This document shows, in pieces, positions 31,890 to 42,549 of a DNA stretch of 64,000 nt. Position 1 is the first letter of the stretch; the number at the start of each line of letters is the position of its first letter. The position numbers were made by a program, and so were the translations under genes. The DNA comes from Micropterix aruncella (taxonomy: Eukaryota > Arthropoda > Insecta > Lepidoptera > Micropterigidae): NCBI GenBank assembly GCA_944548615.1, contig OX155979.1, positions 14,537,597-14,601,596 of the forward strand, given 5' to 3'. The notes below the pieces were generated by a model. That model searched no databases. It was not told where the DNA came from and saw only the letters and a list, made by a program, of their open reading frames with translations.

Positions 31890-32060
31890 TCACTTTTAAT
31901 AAAATATCATCTCATATCGGAGCACGGTTGCTACAGTCAACGGAGGAAGATGGGGGGTTGCTATGGACTTTGAGAGCCTATTTTCGGAACAATATTTCAT
32001 ACATACTAATGGATATTATCCTATTCTCCTTAGGGAAAATTTGCTGTTTATTTACTCTGG
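31890..32060 (+). repeat. Dispersed repeat also at 36540-36790 and 51230-51420
   Basis: Landmarks are CTCATATCGGAGCACGGTTG, GGAGGAAGATGGGG and a purine-rich AGGGAAAA. The other two copies are on the opposite strand and about 20-30 percent diverged. Class unknown. Confidence 0.65.
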
Positions 32061-32154
32061 ATATACATTTAATACATCTATGTTAATATATAAGATTAAT
32101 TCAAAGTGAATATCACAAACATCGAATCAGGTATACAATTATATATTTCAATTA

Positions 32155-32503
32155 TATTCATATTCATATTCATATTCATTTTATTAGTATACTGGTATAC
32201 AAGTCAGATACAGATTAGCAAACATTCATACATATTAGCAAACAAACATTTTTTTTATCGTAAAGAAAAGATAAAATAAACAAAACAAAACGAAGAAAAA
32301 ACACAGAATAATGTAAAAAGAAGAAATACAAGACAACATGCAAAGAGATCATTAAATACTTAAGCCACCAAAGCATTTTAGACTTCACTCGAGTATAATA
32401 TTCCTCCAGTGAGTAAAACGCCTTATCTGTAAGGTACCTATTAAGGCGTCTCTTAAACGCGTCAAGAGATTGCGATTTCCTAATGTGCTCGCTGAGTTAC
32501 AAT
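32155..32503 (-). mobile_element. 5'-truncated LINE, same family as 52565-53275
   Basis: An (ATTCAT)n-type tail on the left, then 3' UTR, and a coding end equivalent to ..LTDKAFYSLEEYYT in the fuller copy. It diverges from that copy at 32503. Confidence 0.75.
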
Positions 32504-32593
32504 ACAATCTCCATCCCAAACAAAACCGGACTGATTTGTTTATGTATTTATTTTTATTTATTTTATTTATCCCTAGTATACGTAGACATGGAC

Positions 32594-33228
32594 AGTTGGA
32601 CGTTAGACAGATTTATGCAAAAGTAACCCTACTTTATTATCTCAACAATCCGCACACACACAACATCACTGACCACAAGATTCTAACTAGAGGTTGCGCG
32701 TCAGAAAAACATCTAATTAAAAAAACCAAAACTAAATTTGCGCAAAGGCACTTTAGTTGTGTAGCTCCTAAACTCCACAATTACTTTCAGGATAAGTTAA
32801 AACAATGCAAAAGCTTACATATGAAAAAGGGAAAACTTACTTTGTGGCTGTTTGAGACCGGCAGGGAAAAGGTAGCTGAAATTATTACACATATCCTCGT
32901 TTAAAACGACGTTATCAATTTAATTTAATATTACAATTATATATTACTAATAAATACGTGTATGTAAATGCAAATGTATGTAAATAATAATAGTATGTAA
33001 ATAATACAAATAGGTAAATGTATATATTTATAATGTTTAATATTATATAAACATGTAAAATATCACCATAGTTCTATAATTGCAGTATACAATTACGTGC
33101 GCATCTTAGTTTAAAAGAAAAGAATCTACCCTAGTACGGGCATTAACCTAGTTGGGTAGTTTTTAAGACATAATTTTTGTACTACTTTCTCTTAAATAAA
33201 GCATTATTATTATTATTATTATTATTAG
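32594..33228 (+). mobile_element. 5'-truncated LINE, twin of the copy at 47243-47872
   Basis: The coding part (to 32904) contains DVRQIYAKVTLLYYLNNP, KFAQRHFSCVAPKLHNYFQD and a WLFETGREK end, the C-terminal tail of a Jockey/CR1-type RT protein. It is followed by about 290 bp of AT-rich 3' UTR and an (ATT)n tail at 33206-33228. Both copies share the same 5' truncation point at GGACGTTAGACAGAT. Confidence 0.85.
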
Positions 33229-33469
33229 TATTACATGATTAAATTTCCTATAGTATATTTTACATGATTTAGTTGTACATACAAAATGTAGAACCCGGAA
33301 AATTTACTAAAAGTGCGGCTTCGGCGTGATTTTATCACCTCACTAGGCAGAGCCTGTATTGAGGTGATATTTAGTACTGCGTTCATCTGTCGGGTGTATA
33401 CGTAATTTCTGTAATCTTAGGAAATCCTACAAGTGAATTTTAACTACTTTGTCAAATCAGTTACATTGA

Positions 33470-33832
33470 TCAACATTTTTACTCGGAATATTTTGGATTG
33501 CGCCATTTTTCGGCCTTTATAAGGCGGCGAAAATAGCACCAGGGTATCATTTCTCGAATGATCATTCCCCCCAAGACAGCGGCGGAATCACCCGGCACTA
33601 CTCTCAAGAGTTAGGTCAACGGGTCCGACCATTTTGGGTACCTGTTCCTTCCTCATAGCGAGACGAGCAAGCATCAGTCTGAACTCCTACAGACTCGAGC
33701 CGTGTCGAGTACGAGATACTCTGAGCACAAACTATAATCCTTATCCATGCACCCTCGTAACTTCATGCAGATAGCTACTCCATTCGCGTCAACCCCTGAC
33801 ATATTCGGGAAGCGTTAACAAACTGGCAATAT
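33470..33832 (+). repeat. Dispersed ~360-bp repeat, twin of 43372-43715
   Basis: Starts TTTACTCGGAATATTTTGGA and ends GGGAAGCGTTA...CTGGCAATATAA. It contains a TATA-like CTTTATAAGGCGGCGAAAA (CTATATAAACCGGCGAAAA in the twin) and short TGATCA-type inverted motifs. This could be a solo LTR or other promoter-bearing repeat; I cannot decide. Confidence 0.7.
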
Positions 33833-33844
33833 AAATCTATAAAT

Positions 33845-34072
33845 TAACGATAAATTCGGTAGAACACCGCACACGCGGCCTCGAACAGGTAATCAGTCGG
33901 GAGGCCGGTGAAATCCTGCCATAACCGGTAGCGAGGGCGCGTGGAAGCCCGCCGGGATGTTTATACGCGGCACCACGCGGTTTGGTGTTGGATTCAATCC
34001 AGGCTGAAAGAATGATCACATATCGTTATACCAGCCTGAGGTGACGGGTTCGCCCGTTGAAGTCAACACCTT
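33845..34072 (+). mobile_element. R1-like LINE 3' terminus
   Basis: Short, diverged: GATAAATTCGGT, AATCAGTCGGGAGG, and the end GAGGTGACGGGTTCGCCCGTTG with GAAGTCAAC in place of GTAGTCGAC. Confidence 0.65.
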
Positions 34073-34094
34073 CCAATATCCTACTTACTAATAA

Positions 34095-34376
34095 TTACTT
34101 CAGTACGTAACGATATGGTAATATTAAATCGAGACTATCGCGGTTATTTGACATTATAAATAAGATAAAAACTAATTTACCGCGTGAAGTTTGTAACACC
34201 CGATGTTTCGGCGATGTTGCAACCGCCGTTGTCCAGGGTATACTAAAGTGCTGCCAATCGTCGTCAGCGGGTAGGCAACAAACTGCTGCTGTTATTTCGT
34301 ATATTATAACGCAAGGGGCGCGACGGGTTAAGCGCGCGGGACTTTTGAAAATCCGTCGTGCACACAACACTCACTG
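34095..34376 (-). mobile_element. Penelope-like element terminal repeat, diverged
   Basis: Matches the terminal sequence of the better copy at 61605-62663: GACTATCGCGGTT, TTGACATTATAAATA, TTACCGCGTGAA, GATGTTTCGGCGATGTTGCA, GCCGTTGTCCAGGGTA. No nuclease domain left. Confidence 0.75.
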
Positions 34377-34382
34377 TATCTT

Positions 34383-35085
34383 GCGTTATTTATTTTATTT
34401 ATTTATTTATTTATTTATTTCAAACCAGTTGATAGGAGTTCCTACACTTGGTTAAGTCAAAAGTAATGAAAATAACAAGTATAATATTTAAATAAATACC
34501 TATTAAGGTATAACATATGAACGTCAGTATTGCAAGGTATGAACGTTGAACATCCAAGCGCAGATTTTCTATGTAGAGGAAACAACATTTTCCAATATTT
34601 TCAATCAAAATTCTTAAGTAATTTCGTAAAATTTTCTATCTAATTTTCTATATAATCCTAGGTACTAAATAATCAAATAAATATTGGATAATTTCCCAAA
34701 TTATCATACGGGAAGATATTTTAAAGAAAAAACACAAATACAAACAAATCAGTAATAATAATTATTGTCAATAGCCAATAGTTTGAAGAAGAAAAAAAAA
34801 ACGCAATTGTAAAATAGTCAATAATAGAAAGAATAAGGAATAATAATAGTCAAGTAGGTCAATAGAGCTGCGAAAAATTGATGTTGTCGAAATCCTCAAT
34901 GCTATAAATGGGGTTTTTAGTCAAAATACCCTGTACCTTTTTCTTAAAGTGAACCTCCCCAAGGCCCCTGATGTGTAATGGAAGTTTGTTGTAGAATAAG
35001 TAAGATTGGCAGAGAAAACTATTCCGAACCTTACTCAGACGCACCTTAAAATGACGCGAAATGAAAAAGTGAAGTCCTCTTTATT
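34383..35085 (-). mobile_element. 5'-truncated LINE with (TAAA)n tail
   Basis: A TTTA-type tail at 34385-34420, then UTR, and a C-terminal coding fragment (35044-34859) with SFLCQSYLFYNKLPLHIRG and a FKKKVQGIL helix, typical of Jockey/CR1-type proteins. Confidence 0.65.
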
Positions 35086-35222
35086 TCGCGTATTACGTCC
35101 TTTCGTTCGACGATGGGCATTGAGAATATTTTAAAAATTAAACGGAAACGAATGAAGTTGAAACTTCAATAGAGACGACAAGTTACAAGCTCTCTTCTAC
35201 GTGAACCCTCTTCTTAAAATGT

Positions 35223-35885
35223 ATTTTGAAAATCATGCATCGCAAACCATATCAATATTCTTCTAATGAACTCTTTAAAGAGGCTCAAGTTTTGGATGCT
35301 AGGTTATTATTTATTAAAACTGCACTACGTTGGGTTTTCGTGGCCAAACAAAATAAATCTTTTATTATTACGCACACGAAACCTACTAGACAACTCCTGA
35401 GTGATAATTTGAATGTACCTAGGATGAAGACGACTTTCGGACAGCGACACTACTCTTTCATAGCTACAAGACTTTACAATAAATTAAGCAGTGACATAAA
35501 CACCAGCCCCAATTGTCATTTGTTTAAAAACAAAATAAATAAATGGCTGTTGCAAGAAGAGCGTTTATCTATCCATGCCATGATCGATGTAGTAGAATAA
35601 GTTGAAGTTGACTTAACATATATTGTGTTTATATGTATGTATGTGTGTATATGTGTATTCTAATGTATTTAGTATTTCTATTTCCTATATAATATTGTAT
35701 TTTTTTTTAATTATTATATATATTTTTTAATTATCATTATTATTATTTCGTTTCGTTGGTTCATCGACCCTCGTTTTAAATGTAAAAATATAAATTGCTT
35801 GCCCTGGAACGGGTATATCCCCAGTTGGGCAGCACTAGCCAGTGAATGAAAGAGGAAAAATAATGTATACCTCAAAAAATAAAAA
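35223..35885 (+). mobile_element. 5'-truncated LINE nested in the Penelope-like copy
   Basis: Inserted at AAAATGT, which reappears as AAAATGTT at the right edge. The coding part (35226-35600) reads VAKQNKSFIITHTKPTRQ..., then TTFGQRHYSFIATRLYNKLS and NKINKWLL, a Jockey/CR1-type C-terminus. The rest is 3' UTR with GTATGTATGTGTGTATATG. Confidence 0.75.
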
Positions 35886-35922
35886 ATGTTCTCAATGCCT
35901 ATCGCTGAGCGAAAGGACGTAA

Positions 35923-36342
35923 AGGTGGGTATCCATTAGTTTATCAGTTCTGCTCCGCGCATCTGCGACTGTAAATGGAGACGGTGCGCGCATCAACTGA
36001 AGAACAACGAATGCTCCGCAGGTTTCATTCGAACTTTGAGCGAATATATGTCGTCGCCAGAATTTCTTTAAAATTTATCATCCTGCGAATCCCACAGCAC
36101 TGTATAATTTCGGTACTCCTCGATTAGAGCTAGATATTTCTCTTCGGCCTACTCCATAGCGATGGATTTGCGTTTACTAAACGCCAAACGTGATGCGCGA
36201 GACATACTCACCAACGTCTCACTTTGCTCGCGTCCACGAACACGCTGCGCTGCTCTTTGTGTTCGCAGCATTTAAGGCCACCACGTGGATAGCTCGCCGC
36301 GGAGCGTGCTACGCTGCACGCTCCAGGAGCGCGAACCCACCT
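35923..36342. mobile_element. 420-bp MITE with TAA target duplication
   Basis: Termini AGGTGGGT and ACCCACCT, flanked by TAA at 35920-35922 and 36343-36345. Removing the element restores GACGTAA.CG.TAGATACAG as in the Penelope-like copy at 62375-62392. A 3-bp TAA duplication suggests a PIF/Harbinger-type mobiliser. No coding capacity. Confidence 0.72.
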
Positions 36343-36450
36343 TAACGCTAGATACAGTGAGTGTTGTACGCACGTCGGATTTCTTGGTAGTCATTCTTAA
36401 ATTTAATTGTGTAATTCATCGTTAATTGTTAGTTATATAATCTGCCCTCG

Positions 36451-36954
36451 CCTCTCTAGACCACCTTAATGCCCCCTAGATTTCTCGAGCCTTTTCCCGC
36501 CCCCTGAAAGCCTCGAGCACCCAAAAGGGGGCGTTATCACCCACTTTGAGATAGACTGATATATAGGAATCCATCGGCGCATGTTTCAAAACTGGCGTAT
36601 ACAATATTATGTTAACACGAGCTAATAAGTGGCCACTTTTCCCTACGGAGATTAATATAATACCCATTAGAGCGTATGAAGTACTGTTTCTCAAGTAAGC
36701 TCTGGGAGTCCTTAGTAACGCCCCATCTTCCTCCCTAGACTCTAGCAACCGTACTCCAATATGAGATTATATTATATTATAAGTAAAACTCGAGACCTTT
36801 ATTAACCCTTCGAGTAGCGGCGTAATTTCATGGCAGACCGCGGCAATTTATTGGAATTTCTTGCAATATCGCCGCGCTTGACAAAAAGTACTATAATTAT
36901 GGATCTCCTATAGCAATCATAAAAAGAATAACTGTACAATTATCGCATTGAAAT
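36451..36954. other. Dispersed repeat (36540-36790) and unassigned DNA
   Basis: Minus-strand copy of the 31890-32060 repeat. After it, TTAACCCTTCGAGTAGCGG at 36804 resembles a piggyBac-type end, but no partner end was found. Confidence 0.4.
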
Positions 36955-37022
36955 TTCGTATATAGTATATTGAAATCTCATTTTGTAAAGCAATTAGATA
37001 ATTATGAATAAATATGAGAAAG
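36955..37022. repeat. Left half of an interrupted dispersed repeat
   Basis: Matches the reverse complement of about 29935-30010 and continues at 40669 after a 3.65-kb interruption. Confidence 0.8.
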
Positions 37023-37062
37023 AGTGTGACGTTTATGAATAATAGTATTGCTTATTTATTGA

Positions 37063-37788
37063 CGTGACAACGTCTTATAAATCGATGGAGCCTGCTGCAC
37101 GCACGAAAAAACATGACTCATGCGGCGTTACCTCGCTCTGAGGCGTTCCATTTATTATATTTATTATTCAATATAAATGCTGCCATCTACCGGTTGCGAC
37201 AAGAATTATTTACTAACCTCAGTCTAAAATAGTACGAATGAAAATCACTAGATTGATTTAAATTCTTGACATAATTTTATATGTATTCTTGATAGACGGA
37301 ATGTTATTACTGAACGGACAATTTTCTTGTGGCTACAACGAAGTGCAACAAAGTAAGCAACTTTTATTAAAAAAAAAAAAAGGTATGAAAAGCTATCATT
37401 ACGATGCGCTATCTAGCGGTTGGTAAAATGTCGCTGATATTGTTTATTTACGACGTATTACCTACCGCTAGATGGCGCAGCGTGCTCAAACGCTTCTCAA
37501 ACCGTTATTTAACAGTTTGAGATTTCAAACTTTCAAATAAAAAAAAAGAATAAACTTTAAACAATAAACAATTATACAATTATACTGCTATACAATAATA
37601 CATGTACATGTTGTAGTCAAATCGGTGAGTATAAAAGCATATATTTTTGGGTGTTTGTAATAAACAATATCAGAATCATAAATGAAACTGCTTCAAATGC
37701 AACCATTCCATCAGTATTTTCTTATGACGTTGTCACGTTCAACTATCGTCAGTAAACCGACTTTACAGACAACCGATTTTTTTATGGT
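37063..37788. mobile_element. ~726-bp non-autonomous TIR element, uninterrupted copy
   Basis: The same sequence occurs split at 56353-58733, which fixes its extent. GACGTGACAACGTC at the left recurs inverted near the right (ATGACGTTGTCACG, 37728-37741), subterminal by about 45 bp. An internal hairpin pairs GCGCTATCTAGCGGT (about 37407) with ACCGCTAGATGGCGC (about 37464). No coding frame. Transposon superfamily not assigned. Confidence 0.7.
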
Positions 37789-38993
37789 TTTGGATTCTAT
37801 CGAAATTAATTTTAAAGTATAAAAACGTCAATTGCTAAATTTTAGTCAATTGCTAAACGGCGCGGCAACAGAACCACCGCGCCGCGTAACTATCGTACGT
37901 TCACGAAACATTAAAATTAACCAACTTAACGCTATTATAATGGAAAATAGAATAAAGTAAACGATGACCGGTAACTCTAAATTAAAGAAGAGCAGAGACC
38001 CGATCCCGAGGGTCGGCTCCGTAATTAGAAATCGGAAACAATCCGGAAGTTGGATTTAGTAATGCAGTTTTTCATGTCAATTAAGAAAGATAATTTTTAA
38101 AAAGATAAAATACAAAAACGTTTAAAAGATAAAACAAAAAAGTTGAAATAAAGAAACGTTGGCGATATAAAAGTATCAAAGTTAAAAATAAAAAACGTTG
38201 GCGATCCAGGGGGGAAAACGTGGGAACGAGCGGATAGCCCCGCGAGTACTCCCAGTCCGGGCACCGCGCCTGCGAGGCCTCCGTCGGCTTCAACTCCTCG
38301 GACGTCTGTAACGGAGGCTTCCTTGGTCTTCAGCCGCACCGCTTGAGCCCGGAAGATTCTTCTCGCCGGGGATCTGCAGAAGTTCCCGGAACCTGGGGGT
38401 AGCTGAGGTTCGACGCCCGCCAAATCACGCCGCAGTGCTCGCCCTATACCGCCACCCCTGAGGTCGCCTTCAGAGATGCAGACGCTGGAGGTGGGTCGTC
38501 TTCTAGGGATCCAGACGCCGGAGATTGGTCGCCTTTGAGATCCAGACGCCGGAGATGGTCGCCTTCAAGAGATCCCTGCACAGATCACAATATTCGGGTT
38601 AGGAAACACTCAGCGCGGCCAAGGGATAGGACAGATTGGACCAAGGAGGACTGAAGGCAGCGGCGCCCCCCGTCAGTGGTCCGATCTTCCCGGCTGGTAC
38701 TCTCCCTATCGCTAATCGGGAACCCATAGCGGGTTTACCCTAACCCTCAAGCATTAAACAGGACTCACCGAGTTATCCGGAACACCTTTTCGATGAATAT
38801 TCCCTCGGTATCTCTTGATTATTCGAAGAGGTTTGCCTGAAGGCCGGAAAACGAATGACCCTTTTACAATCTGCGAGGTAATCCGCGGGTCAACGAACTT
38901 CATTTTCCCGCCCGAAACGAGATACGCCGCGAACTAATAATTTCGTAATTATTCCCATTAAATTTCCTGAAATAATTTTTATTATATTGTATA
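37789..38993. other. Unassigned, with a G+C-rich core and short tandem repeats
   Basis: 38200-38760 is markedly G+C-rich against its neighbours. At 38461-38575 three imperfect ~40-bp units share GGTCGCCTT and CCAGACGCCGGAGA. Frames on the minus strand (38423-38097) are Gly/Ala-rich and unrecognised. This may be the remains of a retroelement. Confidence 0.4.
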
Positions 38994-40309
38994 CTTTCTG
39001 TCTAAAAAGTTCCGGGAATTTAGAATTTAAAAAGATTCTGTTAATGATTAAAAAAAAAAAAAAAACTTAAGTTGGTAGAACTGTCTTTATTTACTCTATG
39101 CCTAGAATGCGCGCGAACTGTCAGCCATTTAAATTAGAACAGCAATTGAATTGTACACCTTAGTAGTGCGTCACGATTTTCACAATGAACCAAAGTTTTG
39201 AACAAAGAGTTTGCCTTAAATTTTGTGTTGCGAACGGATTTTGTGCCAATTCCCTAAAAATGTTAGAAAAGGCTTATGGTGAATCAGTTCTATCCAAAAC
39301 ACGGATCTACGAGTGGTACAAAGCATTCAAGGAGGGCCGAGAGATCGTCGAAGACAGCCCTCGTTCCAGGCGACCTTTGACCTCTTCAAAAGACGAAAAT
39401 ATCGAAAAAGTCAAGGAAATTGTGCTCCGTAATCGCCATTCCAGCTTAAGAGAGATAGCACGTGACCTGAACCTGAAGTCTCATGAGTCTATTCGCTCGA
39501 TTTTGGTAGATAAATTGGGCATGAGATGCATCGCCGCTCGGCTCGTTCCAAAGAAGTTGAATTTTCTACAACAACAGTACCGCAAACAAACTTCTTTAGA
39601 CATGCTGGATCGCGTCGATTCTGATCCCACATTCATAGAACGCATTATAACTGGCGATGAGACATGGGTCTATGAATTTGATATGCAAACAAGTCAACAG
39701 GCATCAGAGTGGAGGACAAAAAACAAGCCAAAACCGAAAAAAACCACGACAAAGTCGTTCAAAAGTCAAAGTGATGCTCATTGTTTTCTTTGATATTCGC
39801 GGTTTAGTCCATCACGAATTCGTTCCAGAAGGACTAACGGTCAATAAGGAATATTATTTGGCCGTTTTGAAGCGTTTACGTGAGAAAATCCGTCAAAAAT
39901 GGCCTGAATTGTGGATCAACAATTCGTGGATTTTCCACGACGATAATGCACCGTCGCATAGAGCAGCAATTGTGACCGAATTTAAGGCCAAAAACGCGAC
40001 AAATACAATTGATCAACCACCGTATTCACCAGATTTGGCCCTGTCAGACTTCTTTCTGTTCCCAAAACTAAAATTGCCTCTTCGTGGTACCCGTTTTGAG
40101 TCCATAGAGTCCATTAAAGAAATTTCGTGGAAGGAATTGAAGGCTATACCGAAAAACGCCTACAAAAAGTGTTTTGAAGATTGGAAAAAACGCTGGCGAA
40201 TGTGTGTTGCATCAAATGGGGACTACTTTGAAGGTGATAAAATAAACATTGACGATTAAACGAAAATTGTGTGTTTTATTTAATAATTCCCGGTACTTTT
40301 TAGACAGAG
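38994..40309 (+). mobile_element. mariner transposon, 1.32 kb
   Basis: Flanked by TA at 38992-38993 and 40310-40311. Terminal inverted repeats: CTTTCTGTCTAAAAAGTTCC on the left matches the reverse complement of GGTACTTTTTAGACAGAG on the right. It encloses a transposase gene of normal length interrupted by one frameshift. Confidence 0.92.
39185..40259 (+). pseudogene. mariner transposase, single frameshift
   Basis: A DDD transposase that cuts and rejoins mariner ends at TA sites. The N-terminal part from ATG 39185 has the paired helix-turn-helix region (RIYEWYKAFKEGR, then SLREIARDLN). The first catalytic Asp is in TGDETW. The second half, in another frame, carries HDDNAPSH and YSPDLALSDFFLF, with the usual mariner spacing to the third Asp. 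Length across both frames fits the ~345-aa norm. The frame changes at a run of seven A (39737-39743). Frame 1 ends at 39793 and the second frame runs to TAA at 40259. Apart from this the gene is open, so the inactivation is recent or an assembly error. Confidence 0.92.
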
Positions 40310-40668
40310 TAGTATTTCAATTGTTTTTCCGAGCTAAGATATTTTAAAGTCTAAAATAATAAATTTTTAAACAACCGAATATTTCTTTTATTTATCAATA
40401 TTATATCTTGACATAATCCCGAATTTACTCGATATTATTTTATTTACGTAATATTCGTACCCAATCGGATCGTTAAATGATCGCACGATCGATAACGGGT
40501 CGATGCGTCGCTCAATCGGTGTCCAACACTACGCCGCCGCGCTGACTGAGCTGTCAAACAGATCGCGGATCAAAGGGCATGTTTGTGTTTTCGTGTCTAA
40601 TGTCGCGAGCGGGATTGGGTTTTCCGACTGTTTTCCTCACCGGAAAAGCCAATACCGCTATAAGAGAC
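40310..40668. other. Unassigned DNA right of mariner
   Basis: Nothing recognised. It is part of the 3.65 kb interrupting the dispersed repeat. Confidence 0.4.
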
Positions 40669-40885
40669 AATCGAAAGAGTGAAAAAAACTCGGCATTTCT
40701 AACTTGTACTTATCTTACGGAAAAATACGGAACCCTATTTTGAAATTGTAACTACTATAGTGATCTTTATTAGATTCTATATCAAAGGTAATATTTCGTT
40801 TTGTCTATTTACATACAAAAATATTTAGATAGTAGCTCATAAAAACCATTAAAAATTTTGATGATTTCTCGAAAAAAAAAAATAT
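40669..40885. repeat. Right half of the interrupted dispersed repeat
   Basis: Reverse complement of about 29725-29940. Confidence 0.82.
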
Positions 40886-40897
40886 GATTCCTTGGGA

Positions 40898-41345
40898 ATG
40901 GGCCCTTGCTGAGTTGGCCACGAAGACCCATTCTGTTCAGGGTTGGTCACACTCACGGGTCAATACCCATCCGGCGGCCTTTACGCATGAAGTGCGAGCT
41001 GGGGCAGGACTCTGGCCTTAGGGCTAGCTTTCCCTAGGAATCAACCTTCTGGCGCTCCTGGACGGTATGCACACCGTGCGGCTTAAGCCAATCGACTGTG
41101 CACTCCGACTAACAATCGGAGGAGTCTGGAAGTAATACTGTTTCCTATAGAGCGGGGGTGGTTGCGGTACCCGATACCGGGTGATGAGCCGGGCAAAGGA
41201 TGCCGTGATATATTCGGTAGACACCGTATCACCGCTACGTAAGGGAGAGGACCGCTCAAGCGACCTCGAACCTTAACCATTCGAGAGACCGGAGTAATCT
41301 GGTTGCAACTGGAAGTAAGGGCGCGAGTGTCGAGGACACTGCGCA
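40898..41345 (+). mobile_element. R1-like LINE 3' fragment, 3'-truncated
   Basis: Starts GGGCCCTTGCTGAGTTGGCC and ends in GGGCGCGAGTGTCGAGG. The terminal GTAGTCGAC part is missing. Confidence 0.75.
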
Positions 41346-41472
41346 CAAGTCTTCATAGCGCTGTAACTAAATATTCAGTTAAATTGTGAAACCTTTTTAT
41401 TACTCTTAGACTTGTATAATATGTGTTAGAGTTATGTATTAAACGCTGTAAGTTTTCTAAAAAATTAAAATA

Positions 41473-42202
41473 TCTATACTAATATTATAAAGAGGTTAAG
41501 TTTGTGACGTTGTAGGAAGTAATCTCTGGATCTACTAAACCGATTTTAAAAATCTTTTACAAATAGAAAGCCACGTTAATTGTGAGTGTCACAGGCTATA
41601 CATTAATCCGAAAAAGTGGTAGTCAGATTTGCAAAGTAAGTCGGAGAATAAGCGGTCGAACGAAAACGTTTCTAACTAACGCTGCCTTAACCATGAGATA
41701 TATATGATTAAGTTCTAGAGAAAAGTTGTAGAGCTTGATAATGCCTACAAAAAAGTCAGCGACAGCATATGTCTAACTTTTATATTTAAGTCACAAAAAG
41801 TAGTATTTTATATTTATAAAAATAATTTAAATCGTTTGGTCATGTTTATTGGTCATATTATCAACAATTATGATTTTTTATCAAAATAAGTAAATTTATC
41901 GTCTCCTGTGTTGAAAACCAAAGACTTTTACCTTTTACTGCATATAATTTCCCTTTTACTGCATAAATAGGTAAAGATATAATACGCTCACAAATAAGAC
42001 ACTCACAAGAAGATACTCACAAGTAACGGTATTATAGTCAAATTGGCATGCTAATACATGCATACATATGCAGTAAAAATATAACCCTTCTTTTGGCAGT
42101 CAGGAAATAAATCATAGCACTCAGTACTAACCGAACCACACTCATAATTTCATCACAGGTAAAAAGTTTTACCGACCAACGAAGTGGGCACGGGTCAGCT
42201 AG
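41473..42202 (+). mobile_element. Non-autonomous Helitron, uninterrupted copy
   Basis: Begins TCTATACTAATATTATAAAG after an A and ends GGGTCAGCTAG before a T, fitting Helitron insertion between A and T with a CTAG end. No target duplication. AGTGGGCACGGGTCAG precedes the end. About 730 bp, non-coding. It ends only 98 bp upstream of the exon at 42301. Confidence 0.82.
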
Positions 42203-42300
42203 TAATAGATGAAATAGAAATGAAATAGATAAAGAAATAATGCATAATTTACCTTACGACTTGAATTCCCGTGATATACATTACGATCTCTTTGTTTTAG

Positions 42301-42401
42301 GTCGTCAGAGGAGTACACATAGAAGCTCCTCATCTAGTCAGGCGGAGAAGTATAGACCAGCAATTGAGGATAGCTGTGTTCTACGATCACTCAGTGTATA
42401 G
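42301..42401 (+). CDS. Leishmanolysin-like peptidase (invadolysin) exon
   Basis: A 101-nt internal exon. Acceptor TCTCTTTGTTTTAG at 42300, donor GTACGT at 42402. Only one frame is open: VVRGVHIEAPHLVRRRSIDQ followed by QLRIAVFYDHSVY. It leaves two bases for a split Arg codon. Followed by the exon at 44801 it matches the region before the catalytic domain of M8 leishmanolysin-like metallopeptidases, where LRI..YYD.SVY..EKF is conserved. These are zinc proteases linked to cell migration and mitosis in Drosophila. The upstream exon with signal peptide was not found. I am confident in the exon. The family call is from memory of the pattern and strengthened by the three exons fitting in order. Confidence 0.85.
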
Positions 42402-42549
42402 GTACGTATCTAGACATACATGGTGTGTCCGTAAAGTAATGAAACTGACCGCGGCATAGCGCTCCAGTCGCCAGAAGCGCGCATAATGGCGGCGGGATTT
42501 GTAGTGGGGGGGAGGGGTCTAAGCTAAGCAATGCACTGGGCGGCAATAG

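Larger units (their letters stand above)
35086..36450 (+). mobile_element. Degenerate Penelope-like element carrying a LINE and a MITE
   Basis: Plus-strand pieces match the element at 61605-62663: 35150-35222 (TCTCTTCTACGTG...CTCTTCTTAAAATGT), 35886-35922 (GAAAGGACGTAA) and 36346-36400 (GATACAGTGAGTGTTGT). The gaps are a LINE (35223-35885) and a MITE (35923-36342). A minus-strand piece of the same region sits at 35090-35135. Confidence 0.7.

Noticed and set aside
36801..36830. piggyBac end (TTAACCCTT)
   Set aside because: No matching inverted end or second TTAA was found nearby.
42420..42445. GGTGTGTCCGTAAAGTAATG as a mariner terminal repeat
   Set aside because: Looks similar to some mariner ends, but no partner repeat or transposase lies within reach.
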